Below the pieces are notes generated by a model. That model worked only from the letters and a program-made list of their open reading frames with translations. It searched no databases and was not told the DNA's origin. A DNA stretch of 64,000 nt from Rhizobium mesoamericanum STM3625 (GTDB taxonomy: Bacteria; Pseudomonadota; Alphaproteobacteria; Rhizobiales; Rhizobiaceae): the NCBI RefSeq assembly GCF_000312665.1, contig NZ_HF536772.1, positions 2,667,673 through 2,731,672 on the forward strand, given 5' to 3'. The position numbers were made by a program, and so were the translations under genes. Positions 38,113 through 48,116 of the stretch are shown here, piece by piece; the stretch's first letter is position 1, and each line of letters opens with the position of its first letter.

Positions 38113-39939
38113 TCACTCCACCGTGACCGACTTGGCCAGATTGCGCGGCTGATCGACGTCCGTCCCCATGAATACCGCCGTGTGGTAGGCAAGCAGCTGG
38201 ATCGGCAGTGAGAAGACCATCGGCGCGATGATCTCGCTGACATTCGGTAGCACGATCGTCGTCATCGTCGGCAGCTTCGATGCTGCCGCGCCCGCCTCGT
38301 CGGTAATGAAGATGATGCGCCCACCGCGCGCGGCAACTTCCTGCATGTTCGACACAGTCTTGTCGAAGAAGCGGTCATACGGCGCGATCACGATAACAGG
38401 CATGTTCTCGTCGATCAGCGCAATCGGTCCATGTTTGAGTTCACCTGCGGCGTAACCCTCGGCATGGATGTAGGAGATTTCCTTGAGCTTTAGCGCCCCT
38501 TCCATGGCAAGCGGGAAGCTCGTGCCACGGCCGAGATAGAGGACGTCGCGGCATTTCGAAAGCTCGCGCGACAGGCTCTCCATCTGAGGTTGGATGAGGT
38601 TCAGCACGTGGCTCATGATACGCGGCATTTCAGCGAGATGGCGAACCAGTTCCCGTTCCTGCTCTTCGTTGATTGTTCCTCTCGCTTTGCCGGCGCCGAG
38701 TGCCAGCGATGCCAGGACGGCCAACTGGCAGGTGAACGCCTTCGTGGAGGCAACGCCGATCTCAGGACCCGCCATGATAGGGAAGATGGCATCCGACTCG
38801 CGGGCGATCGTCGATTCCTTGACGTTGACAACCGCACCGATCTTCAGCCCGTTCTCCTTGCAGTATCGCAGCGATGCTAGCGTGTCCGCCGTCTCGCCCG
38901 ACTGCGAGATGAAGAGCGCGGCTTGCGAGGGCGACAGCGGCATCTCGCGATAACGAAACTCGGACGCGACGTCGATCTCGACCGGCAAACGCGCGTAGCG
39001 CTCGAACCAGTATTTGCCGACGAGACCGGCGAGATAGGCGGTTCCGCATGCCGAGATCGCCAGGCTGGTGGCCGCCTTGAAATCGATCGCGTTGATCCTG
39101 TCGCTTATCGTGTTGCTGGCAAAATCGACATAGTGGCTGAGCGCGTGTGAAATGACCTCGGGCTGCTCGTAGATTTCCTTCTCCATGAAGTGGCGGTGAT
39201 TGCCCTTATCCACCACATAGGCAGTCGTCTGCGATATCTGTCGCGGGCGCTTCACCTCGTTGCCGGAAAAGTCGAGGATTGTCGCGCCGTCTCGGGTCAG
39301 TACGGCCCAATCGCCGTCGACGAGGTAAGTGATTTCGTTGGTGAACGGCGAAAGGGCGATCGCATCCGACCCGAGGAACATTTCGCCTGAGCCGTAACCC
39401 ACGGCAAGCGGCGGGCCGGAGCGCGCCGCCATGATCGTGCCGGGATCATTCCTGAGCATCACCGCAAGGGCATAGGCGCCGGTGACCCGGTTCAACATCT
39501 TTAGCATCGCCGTGCGCGGCTCGAGACCGTCACGGAGATACTTCGCCATGAGATGCGCGACGACTTCGGTGTCCGTCTGGGTCTCAAAAGTTGCGCCCTC
39601 GGCAATCAACTCGTCACGCAGTTCGGAGAAGTTCTCGATGATGCCGTTATGGACGACCGCAACGCCCTCGACGAAATGCGGGTGTGCGTTGACCTCGTTG
39701 GGAACGCCGTGCGTGGCCCAGCGCGTGTGCGCAATACCGATTGCTCCAGGCAATGGGTCGCCGTCGAGGCGTTTTTCGAGATTGAAGAGCTTTCCCTCGG
39801 CGCGACGGCGCGCCATCTCGCCGTTGTGTATGGTGGCGACACCCGCCGAGTCATAGCCGCGATACTCGAGTCGCTTCAGCGCATCAACGAGACGCCCTGC
39901 AACCGGGCTGCTTCCAACGATTCCAACAATCCCGCACAT
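38113..39939 (-). CDS. glmS: glutamine-fructose-6-phosphate aminotransferase
   Basis: This 608-residue enzyme starts MCGIVGIVGSSPVAGR, so the nucleophile Cys becomes N-terminal after Met removal; this fixes the start at 39939 rather than 39957. The glutaminase domain has IAHTRWATHGVPNEVNAHPH. Two SIS domains follow (AISACGTAYLAGLVGKYW and FISQSGETADTLASLR). The C-terminal end is LAKSVTVE. It makes glucosamine-6-phosphate for peptidoglycan, LPS and, in rhizobia, Nod-factor precursors. It follows glmU, about 105 bp downstream. Confidence 0.97.
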   Translation of the reverse strand: MCGIVGIVGSSPVAGRLVDALKRLEYRGYDSAGVATIHNGEMARRRAEGKLFNLEKRLDGDPLPGAIGIAHTRWATHGVPNEVNAHPHFVEGVAVVHNGIIENFSELRDELIAEGATFETQTDTEVVAHLMAKYLRDGLEPRTAMLKMLNRVTGAYALAVMLRNDPGTIMAARSGPPLAVGYGSGEMFLGSDAIALSPFTNEITYLVDGDWAVLTRDGATILDFSGNEVKRPRQISQTTAYVVDKGNHRHFMEKEIYEQPEVISHALSHYVDFASNTISDRINAIDFKAATSLAISACGTAYLAGLVGKYWFERYARLPVEIDVASEFRYREMPLSPSQAALFISQSGETADTLASLRYCKENGLKIGAVVNVKESTIARESDAIFPIMAGPEIGVASTKAFTCQLAVLASLALGAGKARGTINEEQERELVRHLAEMPRIMSHVLNLIQPQMESLSRELSKCRDVLYLGRGTSFPLAMEGALKLKEISYIHAEGYAAGELKHGPIALIDENMPVIVIAPYDRFFDKTVSNMQEVAARGGRIIFITDEAGAAASKLPTMTTIVLPNVSEIIAPMVFSLPIQLLAYHTAVFMGTDVDQPRNLAKSVTVE

Positions 39940-40044
39940 AAATGTCCCCAAAGCCATCCGTTTCGGAGGCCACTCGTAGCAATTCTGTCTTTTTTCTCAA
40001 TGGCCTCGGCGGTCACTTTCGGTTTCCGCACGTTACGCGGAAGT

Positions 40045-41406
40045 CTATGACTTTGCCTTCTTGGCAGCCTTGATCGCAAGTGCACGTTCGCGCAGCGCGG
40101 TGGCCCTGCCCGGCTTCACCTCCTGGCGCGCTCGGCCCAATGCGAGTGCATCGGCCGGAACATCCGCGGTAATGACGCTGCCGGAGCCCACGTAGGCGTT
40201 GTCGCCAACGCTAACGGGCGCAACAAGCGAGGAGTTCGACCCAATAAAGGTGTTCGCCCCAATCACCGTCTCGTGCTTGTTGACGCCGTCATAGTTGCAG
40301 GTCACCGTGCCGGCACCGATATTCGCCCCGGCCCCAATATTTGCGTCGCCAATATAGGTCAAGTGATTGACCTTGGCACCCTCGCCAAGCTTTCCGTTCT
40401 TGACTTCGCAGAAGTTGCCAACCTTCGCTCCGCTGGCGAGATCGGCTCCGGGACGCAGCCGGGCGAACGGGCCAACGGTTGCACCGGCGCTGACGTGCGC
40501 GCCCTCAATGTGCGAGAACGCATGAATGACAGCGCCGCCGTCGATCGTCGCACCCGGACCGAACACCACGTTCGGCTCGATCAGCGCGTCCTGCCCAATC
40601 GCAGTGTCGTAGGAAAGGAACACAGTCTCTGGTGCGATCATCGTCACGCCGGCGATCATCATTTCGTGGCGTCGACGTTCTTGCCAGAGGCGCTCGATCA
40701 CGGCGAGCTCGGCGCGATTGTTACAGCCGGTCATTTCGATTTCAGGTGCGTCGACAGCGGTGACCCGACCACCGACGGAACGGGCGATTTCCACGAGGTC
40801 GGTCAGGTAGTATTCACCCTTCGCATTGGCATTTCCAATGCGGGATAGAAGATCGAGCGCCTTGCGGCCGTTGATCGCCATCAAGCCGCTGTTGCACCAC
40901 CTCACGGCACGCTCGGCATCGGTGGCATCCCTTTCCTCGCGGATGGCCATCAGTTCGCCATCCTTGACGAGGAGGCGACCATAGCCGGTCGGCATCTCCG
41001 TGTGAAAACCAATGACCACCACATCACTGCCCTCGGCAAGGCCCTGACGGGCAGCCTTGAGCGGCCCTTCTGTCTGCAACGGAACATCACCGTACGTGAC
41101 GATGATGTCGTCATATCCACGGGCAACGGCCTCGCGCGCTGCAAGGACCGCATGGCCGGTGCCGAGCCGCTCGCCCTGCAGGTAGGTTTCGATTTTGACG
41201 CTTCCCATCTGCGCAGCCTTTGCCACTTCCTCGGCGTCGCGCCCGACGACGAGCGCGACCGAGGAAATGTCGCTCCGTGCCACAGCATCCACGACATGGG
41301 CGATCATCGGGCGGTTTGCGATTGGATGCAGCACTTTCGATTTCGACGACTTCATTCGCGTGCTGTCACCCGCAGCAAGAATGACGGCGAGGCAAGTGCG
41401 TTCCAT
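40045..41406 (-). CDS. glmU: bifunctional UDP-GlcNAc pyrophosphorylase / glucosamine-1-P acetyltransferase
   Basis: This 453-residue protein has an N-terminal nucleotidyltransferase ([22 protein letters not shown] near residues 5-26; the usual GxGT is GDST) and a C-terminal left-handed beta-helix (repeats such as [20 protein letters not shown] and [19 protein letters not shown]). It completes UDP-GlcNAc synthesis after GlmS and GlmM. The ATG at 41406 is chosen; an upstream frame to 41481 has no ribosome site. glmU and glmS lie in the same direction and likely share control. Confidence 0.96.
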   Translation of the reverse strand: MERTCLAVILAAGDSTRMKSSKSKVLHPIANRPMIAHVVDAVARSDISSVALVVGRDAEEVAKAAQMGSVKIETYLQGERLGTGHAVLAAREAVARGYDDIIVTYGDVPLQTEGPLKAARQGLAEGSDVVVIGFHTEMPTGYGRLLVKDGELMAIREERDATDAERAVRWCNSGLMAINGRKALDLLSRIGNANAKGEYYLTDLVEIARSVGGRVTAVDAPEIEMTGCNNRAELAVIERLWQERRRHEMMIAGVTMIAPETVFLSYDTAIGQDALIEPNVVFGPGATIDGGAVIHAFSHIEGAHVSAGATVGPFARLRPGADLASGAKVGNFCEVKNGKLGEGAKVNHLTYIGDANIGAGANIGAGTVTCNYDGVNKHETVIGANTFIGSNSSLVAPVSVGDNAYVGSGSVITADVPADALALGRARQEVKPGRATALRERALAIKAAKKAKS

Positions 41407-41488
41407 GGTCTGCTCCGAGAATCCGTTGCGTCCGGTCTTTGCTGCCTCATAGCAGCAAGACCAGGGCGGGACAAAGATCAAAAATGGA

Positions 41489-42241
41489 TCAGGCGGATGC
41501 CTTGCTCATCGCCGCATAGGCATCGCGGACGTGATCACGGCCGTCTATGATCACGATCTCCATGGCTTTTCGGGCGCCATCGACATCGCCTGCCACGATT
41601 GCTTCGACGATACGCATATGGGTGTCGGCAATGTCTGAGAAGCCGTTCTGCGAGGGGGGAGTACTGATACGGAACATCCCCACCAGCGCGGCTTCGATGA
41701 GGCTCCCCAGCGTTCGCATGAAGGGATTGTGGGAGGCGTCGGCTATGGCGAGGTGAAAGTGGAGGTCGGCGAGAGCTAGGCTGTCGCTGGTGTGCCCAGG
41801 CGCGGCCATCTCAGTCGCTAGCGCACGCAGATGTTCAATGTCTTCCGCATTTGCCCGCTCCGCGACAAGGCCGGCGGCAAAAGGCTCGAAGGCCAGCCGG
41901 ATATCGTAAAGCTGCAGCAGGAATTCTTCCGTCACGCCACTGTCGAAATGCCAAGCTATAATTTCACTGTCAAACATGTTCCAGAGATTCTTCTCCGTCA
42001 CACGCGTGCCGACGCGGGCCTTGGCGACGATCATGCCCTTTGCAGCAAGCGTCTTCATCGTCTCCCTAAGGACGGTGCGTGAGACCTTGAAGCGCTGTGC
42101 GAGCTCGGCGTCGCCCGGCAGAATGCTTCCGACAGGGTAGGTTCCGGCAACAATTGCCCTACCGAGCTCATCCACGACCTGTGCGTGGCTCGTTCGCGAT
42201 TTGCGCGCTGTCTTTCCGGTCTCAAGCAATCTGTTACGCAA
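41489..42241 (-). CDS. FadR-subfamily GntR regulator of the sugar transporter
   Basis: This 250-residue protein has an N-terminal winged helix ([34 protein letters not shown]) and a C-terminal FCD ligand domain with helices [17 protein letters not shown] and [16 protein letters not shown], including the metal-binding Asp/His pattern. The start is TTG at 42241, with GGGGAGG 6 bases upstream. It is the last gene after ytfQRT-yjfF, 15 bp downstream, so it most likely governs that transporter. A matching operator is proposed before ytfQ. Confidence 0.9.
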   Translation of the reverse strand: MRNRLLETGKTARKSRTSHAQVVDELGRAIVAGTYPVGSILPGDAELAQRFKVSRTVLRETMKTLAAKGMIVAKARVGTRVTEKNLWNMFDSEIIAWHFDSGVTEEFLLQLYDIRLAFEPFAAGLVAERANAEDIEHLRALATEMAAPGHTSDSLALADLHFHLAIADASHNPFMRTLGSLIEAALVGMFRISTPPSQNGFSDIADTHMRIVEAIVAGDVDGARKAMEIVIIDGRDHVRDAYAAMSKASA

Positions 42242-42256
42242 CGAATACCTCCCCGT

Positions 42257-43225
42257 TCAGGCATACCTCTTATTCATACTGGAAAGGAAGAGAATAACCT
42301 TCTGCATTAGAATGAACGCAAAAAGCAAAAGGCCAATCAAGATCTTCGTCCACCAGCTCGATAGTGTCCCGTCGAAGGTGATGTAGGTCTGAATGAGGCC
42401 CTGTATCAGGATACCGATGAAGGTACCTGCCACGAATCCCGCCCCTCCGGTCAACAGCGTCCCCCCAATGACGACTGCCGCGATCGCATCCAGTTCGACG
42501 CCGACTGCTGCCAGAGAATAACCGGCCGACGTATAGAGCGAAAAAACGATTCCGGATAGACCGGCAAGAAAGCCCGATAATGCATAGATCTGGATCGTGG
42601 TGCGCCCAACGGGAACGCCCATCAGTTGCGCCGTTTGCGAGCCGCCGCCGAGCGCGTAGACATTGGTACCGAAGCGCGTGCGGTGCGCAAGGAATATGCC
42701 CGCCGCAAAGACGAGAAGCATGACACCGCCGATCAACGTCAGCCGACCGCCGCCCGGCAGCTTATAGTAGAGGCCTGTCAGCGTTGTGTAGTAGTCGTGA
42801 TTGATCGGAATGCTGTCGATTGACAACACGAACGCCATTCCGCGCGCCAGGAACATGCCCGCGAGGGTCACGATGAAGGCCGGCATCTCCAGATAGTGAA
42901 TGATTGCGCCCATTGCCGCGCCAAAAGCGGTCGTGATGATCAGCACCAATACAAACGCGACGAGCGGATGGATTGTCGTGTTCTGCAAAATGACAGCTAG
43001 GAAAACGCCAGTGAACGCAATGATCGAGCCGATCGACAGGTCGATGCCGCCAGAGATGATGACAAACGTCATGCCGACGGCCGCGATACCAAGAAAAGCA
43101 TTGTCGGTCAAAAGATTGCCGATCACGCGGGTGGACAGGATATTCGGATACTGCATTGTGCAGATCGCATAGGAAAGAGCGAAGATCACGACGGTTGCCA
43201 GCAGCGGCAGATATTTCGAGTTCAT
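42257..43225 (-). CDS. yjfF: sugar ABC transporter permease, YjfF type
   Basis: This 322-residue inner-membrane permease of the BPD_transp_2 family starts MNSKYLPLLATVVIFALSYA. It has 8-10 hydrophobic segments and the family motif VGMTFVIISGGIDLSIGSIIAFTGVF; GVELDAIAAVVIGGTLLTGG marks the late conserved loop. It overlaps ytfT by 4 bases (ATGA). With YtfQRT it likely imports a pentose or galactofuranose-like sugar; the substrate is inferred from family names only. Confidence 0.9.
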   Translation of the reverse strand: MNSKYLPLLATVVIFALSYAICTMQYPNILSTRVIGNLLTDNAFLGIAAVGMTFVIISGGIDLSIGSIIAFTGVFLAVILQNTTIHPLVAFVLVLIITTAFGAAMGAIIHYLEMPAFIVTLAGMFLARGMAFVLSIDSIPINHDYYTTLTGLYYKLPGGGRLTLIGGVMLLVFAAGIFLAHRTRFGTNVYALGGGSQTAQLMGVPVGRTTIQIYALSGFLAGLSGIVFSLYTSAGYSLAAVGVELDAIAAVVIGGTLLTGGAGFVAGTFIGILIQGLIQTYITFDGTLSSWWTKILIGLLLFAFILMQKVILFLSSMNKRYA

Positions 43226-44241
43226 TGAATCTGCCCTTCTGCGACACTGCTCGATCGCCGGCTTAGAACCACTGCGGCCGATTGGACCGTCGGCGACTGA
43301 ATGACGAGGATTACGATGACGATCACTGCCTTGATGATCAGATTGAATTCCGGCGGAAATCCTGAAAGCAAAATGCCGGTGTTCACAGCCTGAATAATCA
43401 TCGCTCCGATCAGCGAGCCGAGGATGCTGAAGCGACCGCCAAGCAGAGAATTGCCACCCACGACGACAGCCAGGATGGCATCGAGTTCTAGCCAGAGGCC
43501 GGCATTGTTCGCATCCGCCCCCTTGATATCGGCTGCTACAATGATACCGGCGATCGAAGCGCAAAGGCTGCTCAGCATATAGACGGCCATCAGTAGGACC
43601 GGCGTTCGCACACCGGAAAGCATGCTTGCACGTCGATTAATCCCGGTAGCTTCGATGAGCATCCCAAGCGCCGTGCGCCTCACGAGCAGGATTATCAACG
43701 CGCCCATGGACAACCATATGATGACCGGCATCGGAAGAAACGCGAAGGAGCCGCTGCCGAGCGAGATCAGGCCTTCATCGTTGAAGGTCATGATGACCCC
43801 CTCGGTAATAAGCTGCGCGATCCCACGTCCGGCAACCATCAGGACAAGTGTGGCGATGATTGGCTGGATGTTGAGCACGGCGACCAGAAAACCGTTCCAG
43901 ACGCCGCAAAGCAGCCCGACCCCGACCGTCACCAAGAGCGTCACCGCAAGCGATTGACCGGACACGATAGATGATGCGGCAACGGCGCCGCAGATCGCGA
44001 TCACAGCGCCGACCGAAAGGTCGATCCCCTTCGTTGCAATTACCAGCGTCATGCCAATTGCCAGCAAGGCGACCGGTGCACCGCGGTTCAGCACATCTAT
44101 GAGGCTGCCATAAAGCCGACCGTTCTGTACAACAACATTAAAGAACTGCGGAAACATCATGAAATTCAAGGCAACAATGACCGCAAGAGCAATGAGTTGC
44201 GGGGCTAGGCGGTTCAGGAGTGCGTTAAGCGACGACGTCAT
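43222..44241 (-). CDS. ytfT: sugar ABC transporter permease, YtfT type
   Basis: This 339-residue permease has the paired motifs AIGMTLVIATKGIDLSVGAVIAI and ELDAILAVVVGGNSLLGG, with about nine membrane segments. It overlaps the upstream ATPase gene by 4 bases and the downstream permease by 4 bases, the signature of a tight operon. It forms the membrane channel together with the YjfF-type subunit. Confidence 0.9.
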   Translation of the reverse strand: MTSSLNALLNRLAPQLIALAVIVALNFMMFPQFFNVVVQNGRLYGSLIDVLNRGAPVALLAIGMTLVIATKGIDLSVGAVIAICGAVAASSIVSGQSLAVTLLVTVGVGLLCGVWNGFLVAVLNIQPIIATLVLMVAGRGIAQLITEGVIMTFNDEGLISLGSGSFAFLPMPVIIWLSMGALIILLVRRTALGMLIEATGINRRASMLSGVRTPVLLMAVYMLSSLCASIAGIIVAADIKGADANNAGLWLELDAILAVVVGGNSLLGGRFSILGSLIGAMIIQAVNTGILLSGFPPEFNLIIKAVIVIVILVIQSPTVQSAAVVLSRRSSSVAEGQIQ

Positions 44242-45761
44242 GCGTCCTCCGTCTTCTTTTGGGCGGCTGCGATGGCGTCGACGATGCTAGCGGTGCTGAC
44301 ATTCTCGCCCGCCAGTTCCGCGACATGTTCGCGATCGCGGAGGACCAAAATACGTGAGCTATAGGCGATAAGCTCTTCTAATTCCGAAGAAATGACGATC
44401 AGCGACATGCCTTTCGCGCAGAGATCTTCGATCAAGCGGATAATTTCAGCATGTGCGCCGACGTCGATCCCGCGGGTCGGTTCGTCGAGGATCAGGAAGT
44501 CCGGATTGGTAGCCAGCCAGCGCGCAAGGATCGCTTTCTGCTGATTGCCGCCAGACAGCAGGCGTATTGGCTTCTCCCTGTCCGTCGTGCGGATATCGAG
44601 GGCGCTGATGTAGCGGTCCGCCAAGGCGTTCTGATCGGCGCGAGAAATGGGCCGGGCCCAGCCTCGGCGCGCCTGCAGCGCAAGAGCAATATTCTCGCGA
44701 ATGGAAAGATCGCCGATGATCCCGTCGGTCTTGCGATCCTCCGGACAGAACCCGAAGCCACTGCGGATCGCCACCCGCGGGTTCGACAGCGTAACCTGCT
44801 TGCCGTCTACCTGTACCGTGCCGCTGTCGGCCTGCTCGATCCCGAAAAGCAACTCGGCGGTCTCCGTGCGCCCCGACCCGAGCAACCCGGCAACGCCGAC
44901 CACCTCGCCGACACGGACATCGAGGTCGAACGGCTTCACTTTGCCGCGCTTGCCGTAGCCTTCGAACTTGTATTTGACCGGGCCCGCAGCAACCGTGTGC
45001 GCTCGGGCGGTTGCCTCTGCATTCGCCAGTTCGTGACCGAGCATCATTGAGATGAGGCTCTGGCGAGACAGTTCGGACGTGTTGCGGGTCCCCACCAGCC
45101 TGCCATTTCTAAGTACCGTAATCCGATCACTTACTTCGTAAACCTGTTCTAGGAAATGAGTAATAAAGACAATGCCAAGTCCACGTTCCTTCAAGTTGTT
45201 CATGATGCGGAAGAGCATCGCAACTTCCTGAGTGTCGAGGCTTGCAGTCGGCTCGTCCAGGATGAGAACTTTACCGGACAAGTCGACCGCACGGGCGATC
45301 GCTACGACCTGCTGCACGGCAACCGAAAACCGGTCGAGCTGCGCGGTCACATCAACGTTCATCCCGTACTGATCAAGCAGCGCCCGCGCCTGCCGGTTCA
45401 TGGCACGGACATCGATCATCCCGAAGCGCTTCGGCTGGCGGCCGAGATACAGGTTTTCGGCAACGCTCAGATTGGGCAGGAGATTGACCTCCTGATATAC
45501 CGTGCCAATGCCCAGTCTCTGGGCGGCGAGTGTATCGGACGGATTGATTTCCGCGCCGTCGAGAGCGAGCCTGCCGTCGTCGCGGTGATAGGCACCAGTA
45601 ATGCATTTGATAAGCGTAGATTTTCCGGCGCCGTTTTCGCCCAGAAGCGCATGCACCTCGCCCTTGCGAAGCGCGAAATCGACCTTGTCGAGCGCAATGG
45701 CACCCGGGAAGAATTTCGATATCCCGTGAGCGGTTAGAACATTCTCGAAATCGTAAATCAT
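44238..45761 (-). CDS. ytfR: sugar ABC transporter ATP-binding protein, YtfR type
   Basis: This 507-residue double ABC ATPase has a first domain with Walker A GENGAGKST and DEPTASLD. A second, RbsA-like domain carries the divergent loop GLLGSGRTE, the signature LSGGNQQKAILARWL and DEPTRGIDVGAH. These are typical of CUT2 sugar importers, in which only one ATP site is fully active. The ATG at 45761 gives MIYDFENVLTAHGISKFFPG; a frame to 45845 adds a Cys/Arg-rich leader without support. It follows ytfQ across a stem-loop and overlaps ytfT. Confidence 0.92.
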   Translation of the reverse strand: MIYDFENVLTAHGISKFFPGAIALDKVDFALRKGEVHALLGENGAGKSTLIKCITGAYHRDDGRLALDGAEINPSDTLAAQRLGIGTVYQEVNLLPNLSVAENLYLGRQPKRFGMIDVRAMNRQARALLDQYGMNVDVTAQLDRFSVAVQQVVAIARAVDLSGKVLILDEPTASLDTQEVAMLFRIMNNLKERGLGIVFITHFLEQVYEVSDRITVLRNGRLVGTRNTSELSRQSLISMMLGHELANAEATARAHTVAAGPVKYKFEGYGKRGKVKPFDLDVRVGEVVGVAGLLGSGRTETAELLFGIEQADSGTVQVDGKQVTLSNPRVAIRSGFGFCPEDRKTDGIIGDLSIRENIALALQARRGWARPISRADQNALADRYISALDIRTTDREKPIRLLSGGNQQKAILARWLATNPDFLILDEPTRGIDVGAHAEIIRLIEDLCAKGMSLIVISSELEELIAYSSRILVLRDREHVAELAGENVSTASIVDAIAAAQKKTEDA

Positions 45762-45839
45762 GAAGGCGGCTTTTCCCGATATGGACCGACAACGCCGCGC
45801 CGTGGACGGACATGAAGTCCCGACTGGCATTCGGCAGGT

Positions 45840-45868
45840 CCGCACCGGCTTATGTTGAGCCGGTGCGG
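45840..45868 (-). terminator. intercistronic stem-loop after ytfQ
   Basis: An 11-bp perfect stem (CCGCACCGGCT and AGCCGGTGCGG) with a 7-base loop lies between ytfQ and ytfR. There is no T-run, so it more likely protects the abundant binding-protein mRNA and partly attenuates the rest of the operon. Confidence 0.65.
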
Positions 45869-45882
45869 TTCTAGTCTCAAGA

Positions 45883-46845
45883 TCAGTAGCCGAGGTTCTT
45901 CTTCGATTCGTAGACTTTCATCGGATCATCAGCCGGCGTGTAGAGCTTCGATTCCGTTTGGATCCACTTCGGCGGAGCCTTCTTGTCCTTCAGGTACGCA
46001 TCGAGCACGTCGAACGCGGGGCCTGCCATGTTCGGCGTCAGCTCGACGGTGGCGTTTGCCTCTCCCGCAGCCATGGCCTTGAAGATGTCAGGCACGGCAT
46101 CGATCGAGACCACGAGGATATCCTTACCCGGCTTTAGGCCGGCTTCCTTGATCGCCTGAATGCCGCCGACGGCCATGTCGTCGTTGTGAGCATAGAGGGC
46201 GCAGATGTCCTTGCCACCGTTTTCAGCCTTCAGGAAGCTTTCCATGACTTCTTTGCCCTTGGTGCGGGTAAAGTCGCCGGTCTGGCTGCGAACGATCTTG
46301 AGGTTTGCCTTTCCTGCAATGGCTTCCTCGAAGCCCTTTTTGCGGGCGATTGCAGGGGAAGAACCGGTCGTGCCCTGAAGCTCGACGATTTTGCAAGGCT
46401 TGTCGCCAACAGTCTTTACGAGCCAATCGCCGGCAACCTTGCCTTCATGAACCTGATCGGAGGTGACAGCCGTCAGGTAAAGGTCTTCAGGCGCCTTGAT
46501 TGTCCGGTCGAGCAGGATTACTGGAATTTCTGCCTCTTTCGCTTCCTTCAGAACGGCGTCCCAACCGGTCTCGACCACGGGCGCTAGGAAGATGGCATTG
46601 ACACCCTGGGCGATGAAGGAGCGGATCGCCTTGATCTGGTTTTCCTGTTTCTGCTGCGCGTCAGCAAACTTCAGGTCCACGCCACGCTTCTTGGCCTGCT
46701 CCTTCGTGACGGTGGTCTCGGCAGCCCGCCAGCCCGATTCGGAACCGATCTGCGAAAAACCAACGACCAGCTCTTTAGCCGATGCGGAGCCGAACATGCA
46801 GGCAGCCAAAATCGTGGCACTCAAGAGTGCAGTCTTCAATTTCAT
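45883..46845 (-). CDS. ytfQ: sugar ABC transporter substrate-binding protein, YtfQ type
   Basis: This 320-residue periplasmic protein has a signal peptide (MKLKTALLSATILAACMFGSASA) and a Peripla_BP_4 fold with ELVVGFSQIGSESGWRAAET, IFLAPVVETGWDAVLKEAKEA, PVILLDRTI and ALYAHNDDMAVGGIQAIKEAG. It resembles E. coli YtfQ, a galactofuranose-binding protein; the ligand here is unproven. GGGAGGAAAT just before the ATG at 46845 fixes the start. It is the first gene of the transporter operon. Confidence 0.92.
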   Translation of the reverse strand: MKLKTALLSATILAACMFGSASAKELVVGFSQIGSESGWRAAETTVTKEQAKKRGVDLKFADAQQKQENQIKAIRSFIAQGVNAIFLAPVVETGWDAVLKEAKEAEIPVILLDRTIKAPEDLYLTAVTSDQVHEGKVAGDWLVKTVGDKPCKIVELQGTTGSSPAIARKKGFEEAIAGKANLKIVRSQTGDFTRTKGKEVMESFLKAENGGKDICALYAHNDDMAVGGIQAIKEAGLKPGKDILVVSIDAVPDIFKAMAAGEANATVELTPNMAGPAFDVLDAYLKDKKAPPKWIQTESKLYTPADDPMKVYESKKNLGY

Positions 46846-46894
46846 AATTTCCTCCCAAAACCGCGTCCATGCGGCACAGGAGGAAAAAATCATA

Positions 46895-46905
46895 TAGTAT
46901 TACTT
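46895..46905. promoter_or_regulatory. candidate GntR/FadR-type operator before ytfQ
   Basis: TAGTATTACTT contains the perfect odd palindrome AGTA-T-TACT and fits the FadR-subfamily pattern T-N-GT-N3-AC-N-W. It lies 50 bases upstream of the ytfQ start, in the AT-rich part of the promoter region, and the operon ends with a FadR-type regulator gene. Confidence 0.5.
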
Positions 46906-46939
46906 TTGTAAATGCACTTTCTGATATGCGGCGCAACAA

Positions 46940-46966
46940 AAAAGGCGCTCAAAACGAGCGCCTTTT
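46940..46966 (-). terminator. terminator of the BMP transporter operon
   Basis: AAAAGGCGCTC pairs with GAGCGCCTTTT across a 5-base loop and on the minus strand continues TTGTTGCG. It lies 27 bases after the stop of the BMP binding-protein gene and insulates ytfQ from it. Confidence 0.8.
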
Positions 46967-46992
46967 CCGCATGTGCTAACAGCGCGTCGAAA

Positions 46993-48066
46993 TCACTTCG
47001 GCAGCTTGTCGTCGACGCCCTCAACATAGAAGTTCATGCCGAGCAGCGTTGCATCGTCAGCCTTCTCCCCAGCCTTCAGCCAAGGCGTGCCATCCTGCTT
47101 ATTGATCGGGCCGGTGAAGGGATGCAATTCGCCGGACTTGATCTTGGCTTCGGTTTCCTGAGCCATTTTTTTCACATCATCAGGCATGTTGGTGTAGTCG
47201 GCCATCTTGAGGATACCATCCTTCAGGCCGTCCCAGCTCTGCTCGGATTTCCATGTGCCATCGAGAAGAGCGTGAACGCGCTTCGAGTAATAGTTGCCCC
47301 AGGTGTCGACGATTGCCGTCAGCTGAGCCTTCGGACCGGCTGCGATCATGTCGGAGGCCTGGCCGAACGCGTGAATGCCACGTGCTTCAGCAACCTGCAT
47401 CGGTGCGGTGGTATCCGTGTGTTGCGTCAGGACGTCAACGCCTTGGTCGACCATGGCCTTGGCGGCATCGGCTTCCTTGCCTGGATCGAACCAGGTGTTC
47501 ACCCAGATCACCTTCAGCTTGAAATCGGGATCGATGGAGCGTGCACCCTGTTCGAAGGCGTTGATGCCCATCACCACTTCCGGGATCGGGAAGGACGCGA
47601 TGTAGGCGGCCCCGTGGTTCTTCGAGGTCTTCGCCGCGATCTGGCCGAGGATGTAACGGCCTTCGTAGAAGCGCGAGTTATAGGTCGCGAGGTTCGGGCC
47701 GGACTTGTAGCCAGTGCCGTGTTCAAACTTCACGTTCGGGAACTTGGCGGCGACCTTTACCGTGGCATCCATGAAGCCGAAGGACGTTGTGAAGATCAGC
47801 TTGCAGCCGGAACGCGCGAGGCGCTCGATCGCACGCTCTGCGTCGGGGCCTTCCGGCACGTTTTCGAGATAAGGCGTATCGATCTTGTCCCCGAATTCCT
47901 TCTGGATCTGCTGGCGGCCGAGATCATGAGCCTGCGAGTAGCCACCGTCCGTGTGCGATCCAACGTAGACGAAGCAGACCTTGGTCTTGTCAGCAGCCTG
48001 CGCGGTCGAACCGACGCTCAGGACCGCAGCAGCTGATGCTGCAAATGCAAGTGCGAGTTTTTTCAT
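46993..48066 (-). CDS. BMP-family ABC transporter substrate-binding protein
   Basis: This 357-residue exported protein has a signal peptide (MKKLALAFAASAAAVLSVGSTAQA) and the BMP/PnrA fold: FVYVGSHTDGGYSQAHDLGRQQ, LARSGCKLIFTTSFGFMDATVKVA, TYNSRFYEGRYILGQIA and GVDVLTQHTDTTAPMQVAEARG. The family binds nucleosides or related purines. The ATG at 48066 follows an AGGGG-type site. It is the last gene of the transporter set, with its ATPase and permeases directly upstream. Confidence 0.92.
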   Translation of the reverse strand: MKKLALAFAASAAAVLSVGSTAQAADKTKVCFVYVGSHTDGGYSQAHDLGRQQIQKEFGDKIDTPYLENVPEGPDAERAIERLARSGCKLIFTTSFGFMDATVKVAAKFPNVKFEHGTGYKSGPNLATYNSRFYEGRYILGQIAAKTSKNHGAAYIASFPIPEVVMGINAFEQGARSIDPDFKLKVIWVNTWFDPGKEADAAKAMVDQGVDVLTQHTDTTAPMQVAEARGIHAFGQASDMIAAGPKAQLTAIVDTWGNYYSKRVHALLDGTWKSEQSWDGLKDGILKMADYTNMPDDVKKMAQETEAKIKSGELHPFTGPINKQDGTPWLKAGEKADDATLLGMNFYVEGVDDKLPK

Positions 48067-48116
48067 GATAACCCCTGTTGGTTTGGAATTTCCGGAAGCG
48101 CGTTTCATTCTTTTGT

